This document shows positions 45,383 through 53,622 of a DNA stretch of 64,000 bases, piece after piece. Source of the stretch: Bradyrhizobium erythrophlei (GTDB lineage Bacteria; Pseudomonadota; Alphaproteobacteria; Rhizobiales; Xanthobacteraceae); contig FSRD01000001.1 of NCBI GenBank assembly GCA_900129675.1, positions 7,367,501 to 7,431,500 of the forward strand, in the 5' to 3' direction. The translations under genes and the position numbers were made by a program. Numbering within the stretch: the stretch's first letter is position 1; each line of letters begins with the position of its first letter. The notes beneath the pieces are model-generated. The model had not been told where the DNA came from, ran no database searches, and saw nothing but the letters and a program-made list of their open reading frames with translations.

Positions 45383-45781
45383 ATGCGTATCTTGCAGCCG
45401 GCCGAGTGGTCGAAACCCCGCGGCTTTTCGCACGGCGTCGAGGTCGACGGTCCCGGTAAATGGGTCGTGCTCGCGGGCCAGACCGGCGGCGACGAGAAAG
45501 GCGACTATCCGCCTGACATGGCGGCCCAGGTCGGCACCGCGCTGAGGCGGATCATCAAGCTGCTCGGCGAGGCCGGCGCAGGACCCGAACACATCGTCCG
45601 CCTGACCTGGTATTTGACCAGCCGCAGCGAATACGAAGCGGCCGGCGCCGGCATCGGCGCAGCCTGGAAGGAGACGCTCGGGCGCAACTTCCCGCCATCG
45701 ACGCTGCTCTACATCGACGGGCTCGTCGATGTCAGGGCCAAGGTCGAAATCGAAGTCACCGCTTACGTGCCCAAAGCATAG
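45383..45781 (+). CDS. RidA family protein
   Basis: 132 residues, GGGAGG upstream. RidA/YjgF fold: V-V-L-A-G-Q-T-G-G-D near 30, L-G-E-A-G-A-G-P-E-H-I-V-R-L-T-W-Y-L and P-P-S-T-L-L-Y-I-D-G-L-V-D-V-R-A-K-V-E-I-E-V-T-A. The strictly conserved Arg of the deaminase active site (R105 in E. coli) would fall near V-R-A-K; R is present. The subgroup may deaminate enamine/imine intermediates. Confidence 0.92.
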   Translation: MRILQPAEWSKPRGFSHGVEVDGPGKWVVLAGQTGGDEKGDYPPDMAAQVGTALRRIIKLLGEAGAGPEHIVRLTWYLTSRSEYEAAGAGIGAAWKETLGRNFPPSTLLYIDGLVDVRAKVEIEVTAYVPKA

Positions 45782-45814
45782 AAGGCCTAGGAAGAGCCAG
45801 AGAGAGTTTCATCA

Positions 45815-46015
45815 ATGACCAATCGATCCACCGCTGCGGATTTCGTCACGGCCTTCGCCACCGGCTGGCCCGAGAACCAACCGGATATCATGGTGCTTTC
45901 GCTGACCACGCACAAAGGCGTGCAGGACTTTGCGTTCAACAAGGAACAGGCCCTGTTGATCGCGAGAACCATCAAGGAAACCGCGGCGAAGCTGGCGAAA
46001 CCCAGGACGAGCTAA
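45815..46015 (+). CDS. small hypothetical protein
   Basis: 66 residues, 33 bases after RidA with AGAGAG upstream. Soluble, with a strand pair I-M-V-L-S-L-T-T-H-K-G and V-Q-D-F-A-F-N-K-E-Q-A-L-L-I-A-R-T-I helix. Followed by a degenerate short repeat of CGAGCTAACGACGGGCTAACGA. Function unknown; probably co-transcribed with RidA. Confidence 0.65.
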   Translation: MTNRSTAADFVTAFATGWPENQPDIMVLSLTTHKGVQDFAFNKEQALLIARTIKETAAKLAKPRTS

Positions 46016-46095
46016 CGACGGGCTAACGACGAGCTAGTGACCAATCGACCGAATCGCGCCCCGGGCTTTGCCCGTGGGCGCGATTGGCGGGCGCC

Positions 46096-46650
46096 TTATC
46101 TCGAAAGCGCCATATGGACGGATCGGAACACACTGTCGGCACTCATGTCGACCGTCTGCTTGTTGCCCGCCGTTCGCAGCGAGATCCTGGAATTGAAGCC
46201 GGCTGCGTTAGCCACGACCTGGAAATTGCCGCCGCCGCCACGCCCCTGCAGGCTGCCGCCGATATTGCGGCTGGTCTCGGCCCAGTTGCCGGATATCGCG
46301 CCGCCCTGGTCGACGACGTTGGCCTGCAGCGCGAACTTGTAGGCATCGCTGGCGCAGGTGAGGGTCATATCCATGCTGGGCCCGCTGACCCGATAGGTCG
46401 CGCGGCAACGGATGCGCTCGCTCGAACCATCGTCCAGGGTGACGGTGCCGCCGCCGGACCAGGTGCCGGCCATGCCCGCGAACGGGTTGGACTGGGCGTG
46501 GCCGGTTGAGGCTGTGAAGGCCAACATGCAAAACGCGACGGCTGTCAATGTCAGTCGCCGCGCATGGGCGAAGAGTTCCGACGTTCGGCTTGTCTTACTG
46601 GCGGGACGCTTCCCACCGACCGCTACAAGGTACACCAGCTGATGCCCCAT
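46096..46650 (-). CDS. secreted lipocalin-like protein (start uncertain)
   Basis: A signal-peptide-like segment L-T-A-V-A-F-C-M-L-A-F-T-A-S-T-G-H-A leads to a mature part of about 130 residues: F-A-G-M-A-G-T-W-S-G-G-G-T-V, R-I-R-C-R-A-T-Y-R-V, M-T-L-T-C-A-S and G-A-I-S-G-N-W-A-E-T. It is beta-rich and related in style to the gene upstream. The ATG at 46650 lies inside the upstream gene in another frame; no better start is visible except TTG codons nearer the signal. Overlap and proximity mean co-expression. Confidence 0.6.
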   Translation of the reverse strand: MGHQLVYLVAVGGKRPASKTSRTSELFAHARRLTLTAVAFCMLAFTASTGHAQSNPFAGMAGTWSGGGTVTLDDGSSERIRCRATYRVSGPSMDMTLTCASDAYKFALQANVVDQGGAISGNWAETSRNIGGSLQGRGGGGNFQVVANAAGFNSRISLRTAGNKQTVDMSADSVFRSVHMALSR

Positions 46651-46954
46651 TCCATTTCCCCGATCCGGAGTTGCCACTGAGTTGACCATTCGCATATGCA
46701 CCATTGATCGAGACTCGCACAAGTCCCCCGGTTCCGACACTACCGGAGACCGGGGCGCCGGAGGCCGAAACCTTGCCATCGGTGACGGTCAGGGTTGAAG
46801 TGGTTTTCGCATCGCAGCTGCCGGTCTTGGTAACGACCGTGACCTGCCAAAGGCCATCATAGGGCTGCTGGGCGGAAGCCGGAGCCGCCGCAAGGGCTGC
46901 CGCTGAGGCGAGGAACGAGGCAAAAAACAGGTCGCTAATGCGATTGTGGCGCAT
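46595..46954 (-). CDS. secreted beta-rich hypothetical protein
   Basis: 119 residues with a signal peptide ending at A-S-A-Q. The mature domain has Y-D-G-L-W-Q-V-T-V-V, a Cys pair (C48 and a second near the C terminus) and a G-Q-L-S-G-N-S-G-S-G-K-W-N-G motif also echoed in the downstream gene. It is a short lipocalin-like or antifreeze-like beta domain. Small secreted Bradyrhizobium protein of unknown function. Confidence 0.75.
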   Translation of the reverse strand: MRHNRISDLFFASFLASAAALAAAPASAQQPYDGLWQVTVVTKTGSCDAKTTSTLTVTDGKVSASGAPVSGSVGTGGLVRVSINGAYANGQLSGNSGSGKWNGASAGVPCSGRWEASRQ

Positions 46955-47151
46955 GGATCAAATCCCTGACGAATGTGTGTGATGAGGCGCCTTATCCGGG
47001 CACAATGTGTTCAAACTTTGGTGCGCCGCAGCAACGAGGAAAGTTCCTGTGAACTCAAACACATCAAGGTGAATCTGGTTCCGGGCCGGGAACAGAAAAA
47101 TCGTCGCCGGCGAAGGATTCGCGAAAATTCAGGGCACTGGCGTCGAAAAGC

Positions 47152-47751
47152 CTAGTGTTTGCTATCGCCCAGGCTTGGGGCGTTGGTCGCAAACTGCTCG
47201 TCCTGCGGCTTGGCCGGCAGGGTTTTGTGGGTTTTGGCGTAGTCGATGACGTCGCCGAGCAGTTTTTGGCCGAGCGGCGCCAGCGCGCGCTCCCATAATT
47301 CGCGGGCGGTCTCGCCCTTCTTGACGAAGACCCACTCCTGGGCCGCGATCGCGCCGGCATCCATCCGGTCGGCAAGGTGGTAGACGCTGCCGCCGGCGAT
47401 CGGATCGCCTTCCTTGATGGTCCATTCGATCGCGGCGATGCCGCGATGGCGGGGCAGCAGCGAGGGGTGATAGCCGATGCCGCCGAGTTTGGCGGCGGCC
47501 AGCGCCTCCCGGGTGACCCGGGCGTGACTGTGCGCGGTCACGATCAGGTCGGTATCGGGAGCGATCTCGGAGGCGGCGACGAATTTGGGATTGGCCTGAA
47601 CAACGACCTCGATCCCGGCGGCTTTGGCTGACGCCGCCAACCGGTCTTCCCCGTCGTGAACGACAACCCTGACGATGTCGACGCCGCGTTGCCGCAGCGT
47701 GTTCAGTGTCGTCACGCCGAAATGGCGGGAGCCGACCAGGGTAATCCGCAT
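47152..47751 (-). CDS. formyltransferase family protein, divergent active site
   Basis: 199 residues from the ATG at 47751. The formyl-transferase N-terminal fold is plain: opening G-S-R-H-F-G-V-T-T-L-N, then I-G-Y-H-P-S-L-L-P-R-H-R-G and S-V-Y-H-L-A-D-R-M-D-A-G-A-I. The catalytic His and Asp (H in Y-H-P and D in R-M-D-A-G) are kept. The Asn of the canonical N-x-H triad (N-V-H-P or N-I-H-P) is replaced by Gly (G-Y-H-P). No C-terminal Fmt domain. Possibly uses a non-tRNA acceptor such as an amino sugar. Confidence 0.85.
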   Translation of the reverse strand: MRITLVGSRHFGVTTLNTLRQRGVDIVRVVVHDGEDRLAASAKAAGIEVVVQANPKFVAASEIAPDTDLIVTAHSHARVTREALAAAKLGGIGYHPSLLPRHRGIAAIEWTIKEGDPIAGGSVYHLADRMDAGAIAAQEWVFVKKGETARELWERALAPLGQKLLGDVIDYAKTHKTLPAKPQDEQFATNAPSLGDSKH

Positions 47752-48034
47752 GTTGTGCTGTCCGTTATGATCGAAACTTGGTGCCCGTCGATAACACGTC
47801 GCCTGCATCTGTCACGCTGCCGGCCCGCCGCACAGCGGGTTATCAACAGCGGGCACCGGCCGGGCTGAACGCGCCGGGCCGGCAACGCCTAGCCGACATG
47901 TTGGGGGCGATCCAGACCGCCGCCCCCGGTTGGCCATGAAAATATGCGGCGGCCGCAGGCTTTCTGACTGTGGCAAAACTGTGTTGCTGCCCTTGATCCG
48001 TAGCCGGATCGGCAGCCGCGACCGCGCCAGCCGT

Positions 48035-48277
48035 TCAGGCGAGAATACGAAGATCGGGTTTGCTGAAGGTGCGGCCGGAACGGTTGACCGGCTGGGACCG
48101 GCGCTCCGCGGCCTTTTGCAGATAGGATCGCAGGTCGGCGCTGCACTGCTTCATCTGGTTGCGCAATTCGCGACGGGTAAAGGCGGTGAGGGTTGGATCG
48201 CCCAGTTGCTGCCATGCCGCCCGTAACCGCTGCTGCAGCGCGTGTATCTCCTGATCGAAGATGTCGGGCTCTGTCAT
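48035..48277 (-). CDS. small coiled hypothetical protein
   Basis: 80 residues, mostly one or two amphipathic helices: F-D-Q-E-I-H-A-L-Q-Q-R-L-R-A-A-W-Q-Q-L and R-R-E-L-R-N-Q-M-K-Q-C-S-A-D-L. Basic C terminus. No known domain; the ribosome site is weak. Confidence 0.55.
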   Translation of the reverse strand: MTEPDIFDQEIHALQQRLRAAWQQLGDPTLTAFTRRELRNQMKQCSADLRSYLQKAAERRSQPVNRSGRTFSKPDLRILA

Positions 48278-48416
48278 TCCGGTGGAATCTCAAAGCGTGA
48301 TCGCGTCGGGATTAATGCTGATTCTCGATCCGATGCCCATCCCCGGAAGATTGCGGGCTTCAAAACGGGAACAAGCGCCCTACATGATTGTTGGGCTTGC
48401 GGTTAGGAGCGTTTCA

Positions 48417-48839
48417 ATGTCCAGCAATTCGGCGATCGTTCTCACCCTGTTGCTTGGCAGCTTGATCGCATCCCCCAAAACCTTGGCGCAAGGCGTGACG
48501 CTGGCGCAGCTGACGCCGCCGGCGGGTTCGGCCGGTGCAGGCAATTCACCCATCAGCGGCGTGCCGTTCGGGCCGGCCAATCCCAGCGTGCTCAGCGACC
48601 CCAGCGGGATCGGCAATGCGTCGAGGCTCCCGCCGCTCGGTACCAATACCCCGGCGCCCATCATTCCCGCACCCGCAATCGCATCGCCCCGGCCCACCAC
48701 AACGCCGGTCGTGGGTGCGTCACAGCGGATAATCATCCCGGTTCAGACGGACTCACGCAGGAGGCCGTTCCGCGGCCGCGGTCGCGGCCGTGACCAAGCG
48801 CAAGTCAGCAAGTTCACGGGCATCTGCCGGGGGTGTTAG
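48417..48839 (+). CDS. secreted Pro/Ser-rich protein
   Basis: 140 residues from the ATG at 48417, seven bases after AGGAG. Signal peptide S-S-N-S-A-I-V-L-T-L-L-L-G-S-L-I-A-S-P-K-T-L-A-Q. The mature part is Pro/Gly/Ser/Thr-rich without a fold, ending in R-R-R-P-F-R-G-R-G-R-G-R and a Cys pair. Probably periplasmic or surface-exposed and disordered. Function unknown. Confidence 0.7.
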   Translation: MSSNSAIVLTLLLGSLIASPKTLAQGVTLAQLTPPAGSAGAGNSPISGVPFGPANPSVLSDPSGIGNASRLPPLGTNTPAPIIPAPAIASPRPTTTPVVGASQRIIIPVQTDSRRRPFRGRGRGRDQAQVSKFTGICRGC

Positions 48840-49043
48840 AGCTTTGGGGCGCCGAGAGTCTGACTCAACATGCGATGTCCGATGTTCCGCTGGGTGAATT
48901 TTCGCCAAAAAGTTCGCTCAGTTTGATCGTGCCATTCCGGGCGGCATCTCATGATGTGGCCGAGCCTGATGTAATGTCGTGCGGCAACGTCGAGCACCGG
49001 TGGCGCCTGGGAAGGGCGACTTGAACGTGGGGAGGGTCGTGCA

Positions 49044-49301
49044 TTGTCAAAAAAGGGCATCACAGGCCACGACGAATGGGTGGTCACGGAGGCTTTGGCG
49101 ACGGCACTGGTCGCGCTGGAGCAGCTTCCACCGAAACACCAGCCGCGCCCCCATATGGAGGACATCAAGAAGCTTTTGGTGGCGGGTTGCCAGCCCGGCG
49201 CGATGCCGCTGCATCTGGCGCAGGCAAAATGCAGGCTGTTTCCGGACAAGGATCCGCTGACCATCTATCGCGAATACGGCCTCGAGGACGGCCAAGGCTG
49301 A
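49044..49301 (+). CDS. small hypothetical protein
   Basis: 85 residues from a TTG start, eight bases after GGAGG. Helical: E-W-V-V-T-E-A-L-A-T-A-L-V-A-L-E-Q-L, then M-E-D-I-K-K-L-L-V-A-G-C and A-Q-A-K-C-R-L-F-P-D-K-D-P. No signal peptide. Convergent with the helicase gene 15 bases away. Unknown function. Confidence 0.6.
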   Translation: MSKKGITGHDEWVVTEALATALVALEQLPPKHQPRPHMEDIKKLLVAGCQPGAMPLHLAQAKCRLFPDKDPLTIYREYGLEDGQG

Positions 49302-49316
49302 CGGGCTCCCGCTCGG

Positions 49317-51374
49317 CTAGCGCCACATGCCGCGCATGCGGGCGCCGATATCGATGCGCGGTCCCTGGTTGGCCGCGCGGGCTGTGGCCGCGGAAGCCGG
49401 CGGCCAATTTGTCCGCTCGAACATCTGCAGCAGGGATTCTGGAATGAAGCGCGACCGTGAGGCGTAGACGTGGCGGTCGCCCAGTGAATTCTGGCCGTGG
49501 GTGAAGAAGCGTTGCGGCACGGAGAGGTGCAGATCGTCCTTGGCGCGGGTCATGGCGACATAAAGCAATCGCCGTTCCTCCTCCAGTTCCGCCGAAGTGC
49601 CCGCGCCCAGATCGGACGGCATGCAGCCGTCGACCACGTTCATCACGAACACCGACTTCCACTCCTGACCTTTGGCCGAATGGATCGTCGACAGGATCAG
49701 ATAATCCTCGTCGAGCAGGGGGACGCCGGCCTGGTCGCTGGTGGCGTCCGGCGGATCGAGCGTGAGTTCGGTCAGGAACCGTTCGCGCGAGGGATAGCCG
49801 GCCGCGATCTGCTCGAGCTGGATCAGATCGGCGCGGCGAACCTCGGCGTCTTCGTGAATGCGATCCAGATGCGGCTCGTACCAGAGTCTCGCGCGCTCGA
49901 GATCAGCGGGCCATTCGCCATAGCGCAGATTTCCGACCGTTTCGATGAATTCGCGCCAGTCCGCGCCGGCGCGGGGCGGCGACGGCAGGCCGCACAGCGC
50001 CGCAAGCGGATCGGCGGCCTCGCTCATGTGGTCGAGCACGCGCTGCGCCGACGCCGGTCCCACGCCCGGCAACAGATGCAGGATACGGAAGCCGGCGACA
50101 CGGTCGCGGGGATTTTCCACGAAGCGGAGCAGAGCCAGCACGTCCTTGACGTGGGCGGCGTCGAGAAATTTCAGCCCGCCGAATTTCACGAAGGGAATGT
50201 TGCGGCGGGTCAACTCGATCTCCAGCGGACCGCTGTGGGAAGAGGTGCGGAACAGCACGGCCTGCTGCTTCAGCAGCGATCCTTCCTCGCGATTTTCAAG
50301 CACGCGTTCGACAATGTAGCGCGCCTGGTCGGCCTCATCGCGCACCGCGACCAGTTGCGGCTTTCGCGTCGAGGCGCGATCGGTCCAGAGGTTTTTGGTG
50401 AAGCGCTCCCTGGCCAGCCCAATGACACCGTTGGCGGCGGACAGGATCGGTTGCGTCGATCGGTAGTTGCGATCGAGGGTGACGATCTCTGCCTGCGGGC
50501 TGAACTGCCGGGGAAAATCCAGAATGTTGCGCACCGTCGCGGCGCGAAACGAATAGATCGATTGCGCGTCGTCGCCGACAACCGTCAGTCCGCGTCCGCC
50601 GGGCTTGAGCGCCAGCAGGATCGACGATTGCAGACGGTTGGTGTCCTGATATTCGTCGACCATCACGTGATCGAACCGCGAGCCGATCTCTTCCGCCAGC
50701 GCAGGCTCCGCCATCGTCTGCGCCCAGTAGAGCAACAGATCGTCATAATCGAGCACGTTCTGATTCTGCTTCGCCTCGACATAGGCCGCGAACAATTGCT
50801 TCAACTCGGCCGACCAGCCGGCGCACCACGGAAAGAACTGCCCCAATATTTGTTCGATCGGGATTTCCGCATTGACGCAACGCGAATAGATCGCAAGGCA
50901 GGTACCCTTGGTGGGAAAGCGCTTCTCGGTTTTCGATCGTCCCTGCTCATGCCGGACCAGGTTCATCAGATCGGCGGAATCCTCGCGGTCGTGGATCGTA
51001 AAGGCGGGATCGAGACCGATCCGCTCGGCATATTCGCGCAGCAGGCGCGCGCCGATGCCGTGAAACGTGCCGGCCCAGTTCAGCGCGTCGGTCATGACCC
51101 CGGCATTGTCGCCGAGCACTTTGCGGGCGATGCGTTCAACGCGCGTGGCCATTTCGGCGGCCGCCCGGCGCGAGAATGTCATCAGGAGGATCCGCCGCGG
51201 ATCCGCGCCACGGATGATCAGATGCGCGACGCGGTGGGCGAGGGTGTTGGTCTTGCCCGATCCGGCGCCGGCGATGACGAGAAGCGGCGATCCTGCCGAG
51301 GCATCCGTTCCCACGCCATGCTCCACCGCGCGCCGTTGTTCGGGATTGAGGCTTGAAAGGTAGGTTACGGGCAC
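49317..51374 (-). CDS. UvrD/Rep-family DNA helicase
   Basis: About 685 residues from the GTG at 51374 (AGGA upstream); the open frame goes further without a site. SF1A helicase motifs are complete: Walker A G-A-G-S-G-K-T-N, motif Ia T-F-S-R-R-A-A-A-E-M, II V-D-E-Y-Q-D-T-N, III G-D-D-A-Q-S-I-Y-S-F-R, IV N-Y-R-S-T-Q-P-I-L, V S-T-I-H-S-A-K-G-Q-E-W and VI E-E-R-R-L-L-Y-V-A-M-T-R-A. Q-motif L-N-P-E-Q-R-R-A-V near residue 10. A second Rep-like helicase beside the main UvrD is usual in rhizobia; no nuclease domain here. Confidence 0.93.
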   Translation of the reverse strand: MPVTYLSSLNPEQRRAVEHGVGTDASAGSPLLVIAGAGSGKTNTLAHRVAHLIIRGADPRRILLMTFSRRAAAEMATRVERIARKVLGDNAGVMTDALNWAGTFHGIGARLLREYAERIGLDPAFTIHDREDSADLMNLVRHEQGRSKTEKRFPTKGTCLAIYSRCVNAEIPIEQILGQFFPWCAGWSAELKQLFAAYVEAKQNQNVLDYDDLLLYWAQTMAEPALAEEIGSRFDHVMVDEYQDTNRLQSSILLALKPGGRGLTVVGDDAQSIYSFRAATVRNILDFPRQFSPQAEIVTLDRNYRSTQPILSAANGVIGLARERFTKNLWTDRASTRKPQLVAVRDEADQARYIVERVLENREEGSLLKQQAVLFRTSSHSGPLEIELTRRNIPFVKFGGLKFLDAAHVKDVLALLRFVENPRDRVAGFRILHLLPGVGPASAQRVLDHMSEAADPLAALCGLPSPPRAGADWREFIETVGNLRYGEWPADLERARLWYEPHLDRIHEDAEVRRADLIQLEQIAAGYPSRERFLTELTLDPPDATSDQAGVPLLDEDYLILSTIHSAKGQEWKSVFVMNVVDGCMPSDLGAGTSAELEEERRLLYVAMTRAKDDLHLSVPQRFFTHGQNSLGDRHVYASRSRFIPESLLQMFERTNWPPASAATARAANQGPRIDIGARMRGMWR

Positions 51375-51717
51375 CGTCGAATCATTCCTGACATGGGCGC
51401 AGGAGACTCGCCATTTCTCGTTTTGTTCGCAAGAGGCGGACACTGACTCTGCCTGTATTTGACTCAGTGTCCCAAGCCGAATTTGCCAGCGTCCAGGACG
51501 GGTATCCGGATCAGGACGGCCTTCTCGAAAACAAAACGGCCCCACCGATGGGAATCACCCGTGAGGCCGCCGATGGCCGGGCCCAAGCGGGGTGCCTGTC
51601 CAGTCATCAATTCCGGATGATTGCGTACAATGCGGCGACCGCAATGTGGGGGTCTGCGTATCGGGACCGTGCGCGCGATGTTGTCATCATCCCGTCAACG
51701 TATTCACCCCGCGGTGC

Positions 51718-52122
51718 TTAATAGTAGCGACGCCTCGGACGACGTTCGTAATAATCGTCTTCGTCATATTGCGGGCCGCGATAGATCCGGCCCTGTTGAA
51801 ATTGCGGTGGCACGGCGCCGTTGGGGTAACATTGGCCATCCCGAACATCGACGTCGGCGCCGTTGCCGCATGGTACCGGGTATCTGCCACCGCGATACAC
51901 GGGCCCCGGATATCGCAGGGCTGCCTGATCTTGCGGAGCGAGATAACCGTTCGGGTAGCAGAGCCCGTCACGGGCACTGAGATCGAAACCGTCCCCGCAC
52001 GGCGGCGGATGCGCATAGACCCGGTATTGCGTTTGAAGCACGAAGGCTTCGCCCTGGCTCGGCGTGTGGACGGGGCTGCCCAGTTGAGCAATGAGCGCGG
52101 CGGCGGCAAGGCTCGCGAACAT
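51718..52122 (-). CDS. secreted Cys-repeat protein
   Basis: 134 residues, GGGGAAA upstream. A signal peptide M-F-A-S-L-A-A-A-A-L-I-A is followed by two copies of a 19-residue Cys motif, C-G-D-G-F-D-L-S-A-R-D-G-L-C-Y-P-N-G and C-G-N-G-A-D-V-D-V-R-D-G-Q-C-Y-P-N-G, each likely a disulfide loop. Ends in an acidic-aromatic then Arg-rich tail (D-E-D-D-Y-Y-E-R-R-P-R-R-R-Y-Y). Probably exported; function unknown. Confidence 0.75.
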   Translation of the reverse strand: MFASLAAAALIAQLGSPVHTPSQGEAFVLQTQYRVYAHPPPCGDGFDLSARDGLCYPNGYLAPQDQAALRYPGPVYRGGRYPVPCGNGADVDVRDGQCYPNGAVPPQFQQGRIYRGPQYDEDDYYERRPRRRYY

Positions 52123-52334
52123 ATTTTACGTTTCCCCAGCTGATGACCCGAGCTTCATCCGGCGGCAAGTTGCGGTCAAGGCGCCCAAGCGCCACTGCCA
52201 GCTCGTGTGCACGCCTTTCGGACCGCGCCGGCCAAGGCCGCGATATGGTGCTGCCAAGGCCGGGGACGCTATTCCTAGCGGCTTGCGATTTGTTCTCTTT
52301 TCGTTCACATTGAGCAAAACCGCGAGTGAACGTC

Positions 52335-52502
52335 ATGGACGCCGAAAAAGAACGTGAAATCATCCGTCTGTGGAACCGGCTGCGCCTTCTCGAGCGGGAA
52401 GGCCGCGCGACCGCAGCCATTCGCCGCCAGATCGAAAGAGCCCTGATTGAAAGAGGCTTGATTGAAAGATCCCTGGCCGAACGGGAACCTCATGCAGCTT
52501 GA
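52335..52502 (+). CDS. 55-residue coiled-coil protein
   Basis: An Arg/Glu-rich helix, E-K-E-R-E-I-I-R-L-W-N-R-L-R-L-L-E-R-E-G-R, with I-E-R-A-L-I-E-R-G-L-I-E-R-S-L as repeats of a short heptad-like unit. GTG at 52326 is an alternative start. Its last 11 bases overlap the start of the next gene, so the two are coupled. Too short to have been seen as a normal-size ORF. Confidence 0.55.
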   Translation: MDAEKEREIIRLWNRLRLLEREGRATAAIRRQIERALIERGLIERSLAEREPHAA

Positions 52503-52719
52503 TGATGTCAGGTCCGAAATCGAACGGATGCGCGCGCAAGTGAACCGGCAGCGCGGGGAAATCCGCCAGCTTCAGCGGGCAGGGATTTCGACGTCCGCGG
52601 CCGAGTCGCTGCTGGAGCGAATGCTCAACAGGGTCGACGAGCTGTGCACCGAACGCGACCGGCTCAAGAAGGAACTGGAACCGGTGAAGCGCAGGGCACT
52701 CGGCGGCCGGAACTGGTGA
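52492..52719 (+). CDS. 75-residue coiled-coil protein
   Basis: Starts at the ATG at 52492 (CGGGAA upstream), inside the end of the previous gene. Two helical stretches: D-D-V-R-S-E-I-E-R-M-R-A-Q-V-N-R-Q-R-G-E-I-R and S-L-L-E-R-M-L-N-R-V-D-E-L-C-T-E-R-D-R-L-K-K-E-L, joined by a Gly/Ser turn. With the upstream gene it forms a pair of small helical proteins that might form a heteromer (inference). Confidence 0.65.
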   Translation: MQLDDVRSEIERMRAQVNRQRGEIRQLQRAGISTSAAESLLERMLNRVDELCTERDRLKKELEPVKRRALGGRNW

Positions 52720-52891
52720 CGCTTCATGAGGCAGTCATCGTTTCGATCTACCGATGCGGGCAACCGAGTCGCCGCAGTCGTTTTTTTGAGCACGCTGTAC
52801 CGGACCGGCGTGGGTGCCGTTAGAGAATGATACAACCAAGTGCTGATTTAAGGCTGTTTACAAACGATCGTGAATCGAAGATTTTGCCTTG

Positions 52892-53119
52892 ATGGATCGT
52901 GGCATGGGCAAATTGAAAATTGGCAGGATTTACCGGCTCGAATTCCCTGGAATTGCCGCACGAGTCATCGAACCGCCTGCCGGGCATAGCTCCGCAAAGT
53001 TCCCGTTCCTGGTGGAAAGTCTTTTTATTCGCAGCCGCTGGTACGTCAACGAACTCGGTGAGCCCGATAACGTTCACAGCCCCAGACTGGTTGTTCCGGA
53101 CGGGTTAAACAACGGATAA
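52892..53119 (+). CDS. small hypothetical protein
   Basis: 75 residues, beta-rich: L-K-I-G-R-I-Y-R-L-E-F-P-G-I-A-A-R-V-I-E-P-P and F-P-F-L-V-E-S-L-F-I-R-S-R-W-Y-V-N. The pattern suits a small barrel. The ATG at 52904 is an alternative start. Function unknown. Confidence 0.5.
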   Translation: MDRGMGKLKIGRIYRLEFPGIAARVIEPPAGHSSAKFPFLVESLFIRSRWYVNELGEPDNVHSPRLVVPDGLNNG

Positions 53120-53135
53120 TTAATTAAACAACGGA

Positions 53136-53336
53136 TCACGCGTCGTTGGTTCGCCCCAGATGCTTGGTTGCCCCCGAAAGTGCACCATCGATCAGAAGCA
53201 CGACCTGCGTGATCGCCTCACCCCGGCTCTTCGTTTCACCGGTCTTGGTGGTGAGGTCGTCGAGGGTCACGGCCCATCGCCATGAATTCGGCTCGTCACC
53301 TTCGAATATCAGATATTGCTTGCCGCGATATTCCAT
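53136..53336 (-). CDS. small hypothetical protein
   Basis: 66 residues from the ATG at 53336 (a TTG at 53351 extends it by five). Contains Y-R-G-K-Q-Y-L-I-F-E-G, W-R-W-A-V-T-L-D-D-L and a C-terminal helix A-I-T-Q-V-V-L-L-I-D-G-A-L. The fold resembles short DUF-type stress proteins but none is identified. A direct repeat, AATTGCGTATGACG twice, lies just upstream (53355-53382). Confidence 0.5.
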   Translation of the reverse strand: MEYRGKQYLIFEGDEPNSWRWAVTLDDLTTKTGETKSRGEAITQVVLLIDGALSGATKHLGRTNDA

Positions 53337-53622
53337 TGAAAAACACTTCAATTAATTGCGTATGACGTAATTGCGTATGACGGCGGCGGTTCAATTCACC
53401 GATAATGCGTCCGGGAATATCCGATTTCATCGCTTGAGGCGACTCGGTTTCTCGTCTGAGCAATCTATGCAACGCCCGAACGGGCCCCAATTCCGCGCGC
53501 TACCGGTTTCGCCCGCCGCGGCGTGTTGGTATGCATGCATCATGGCGGGCATGGCGCGTCCGCACGTCAAACCGATGTGAGCCGCCGTCGGGCCGCTCGG
53601 GCAACGAAAAAGGACCAAAGCA

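Noticed and set aside
47752..48034. Possible gene remnant between the formyltransferase and the coiled protein
   Set aside because: No frame shows coding bias or a known motif over the 283 bases.
47889..48293. 134-codon minus-strand ORF over the small coiled protein
   Set aside because: It lies in another frame over the 80-codon helical gene, with no domain or start signal.
49497..51356. 619-codon ORF antisense to the helicase gene
   Set aside because: Codon-bias shadow with no recognisable domain.
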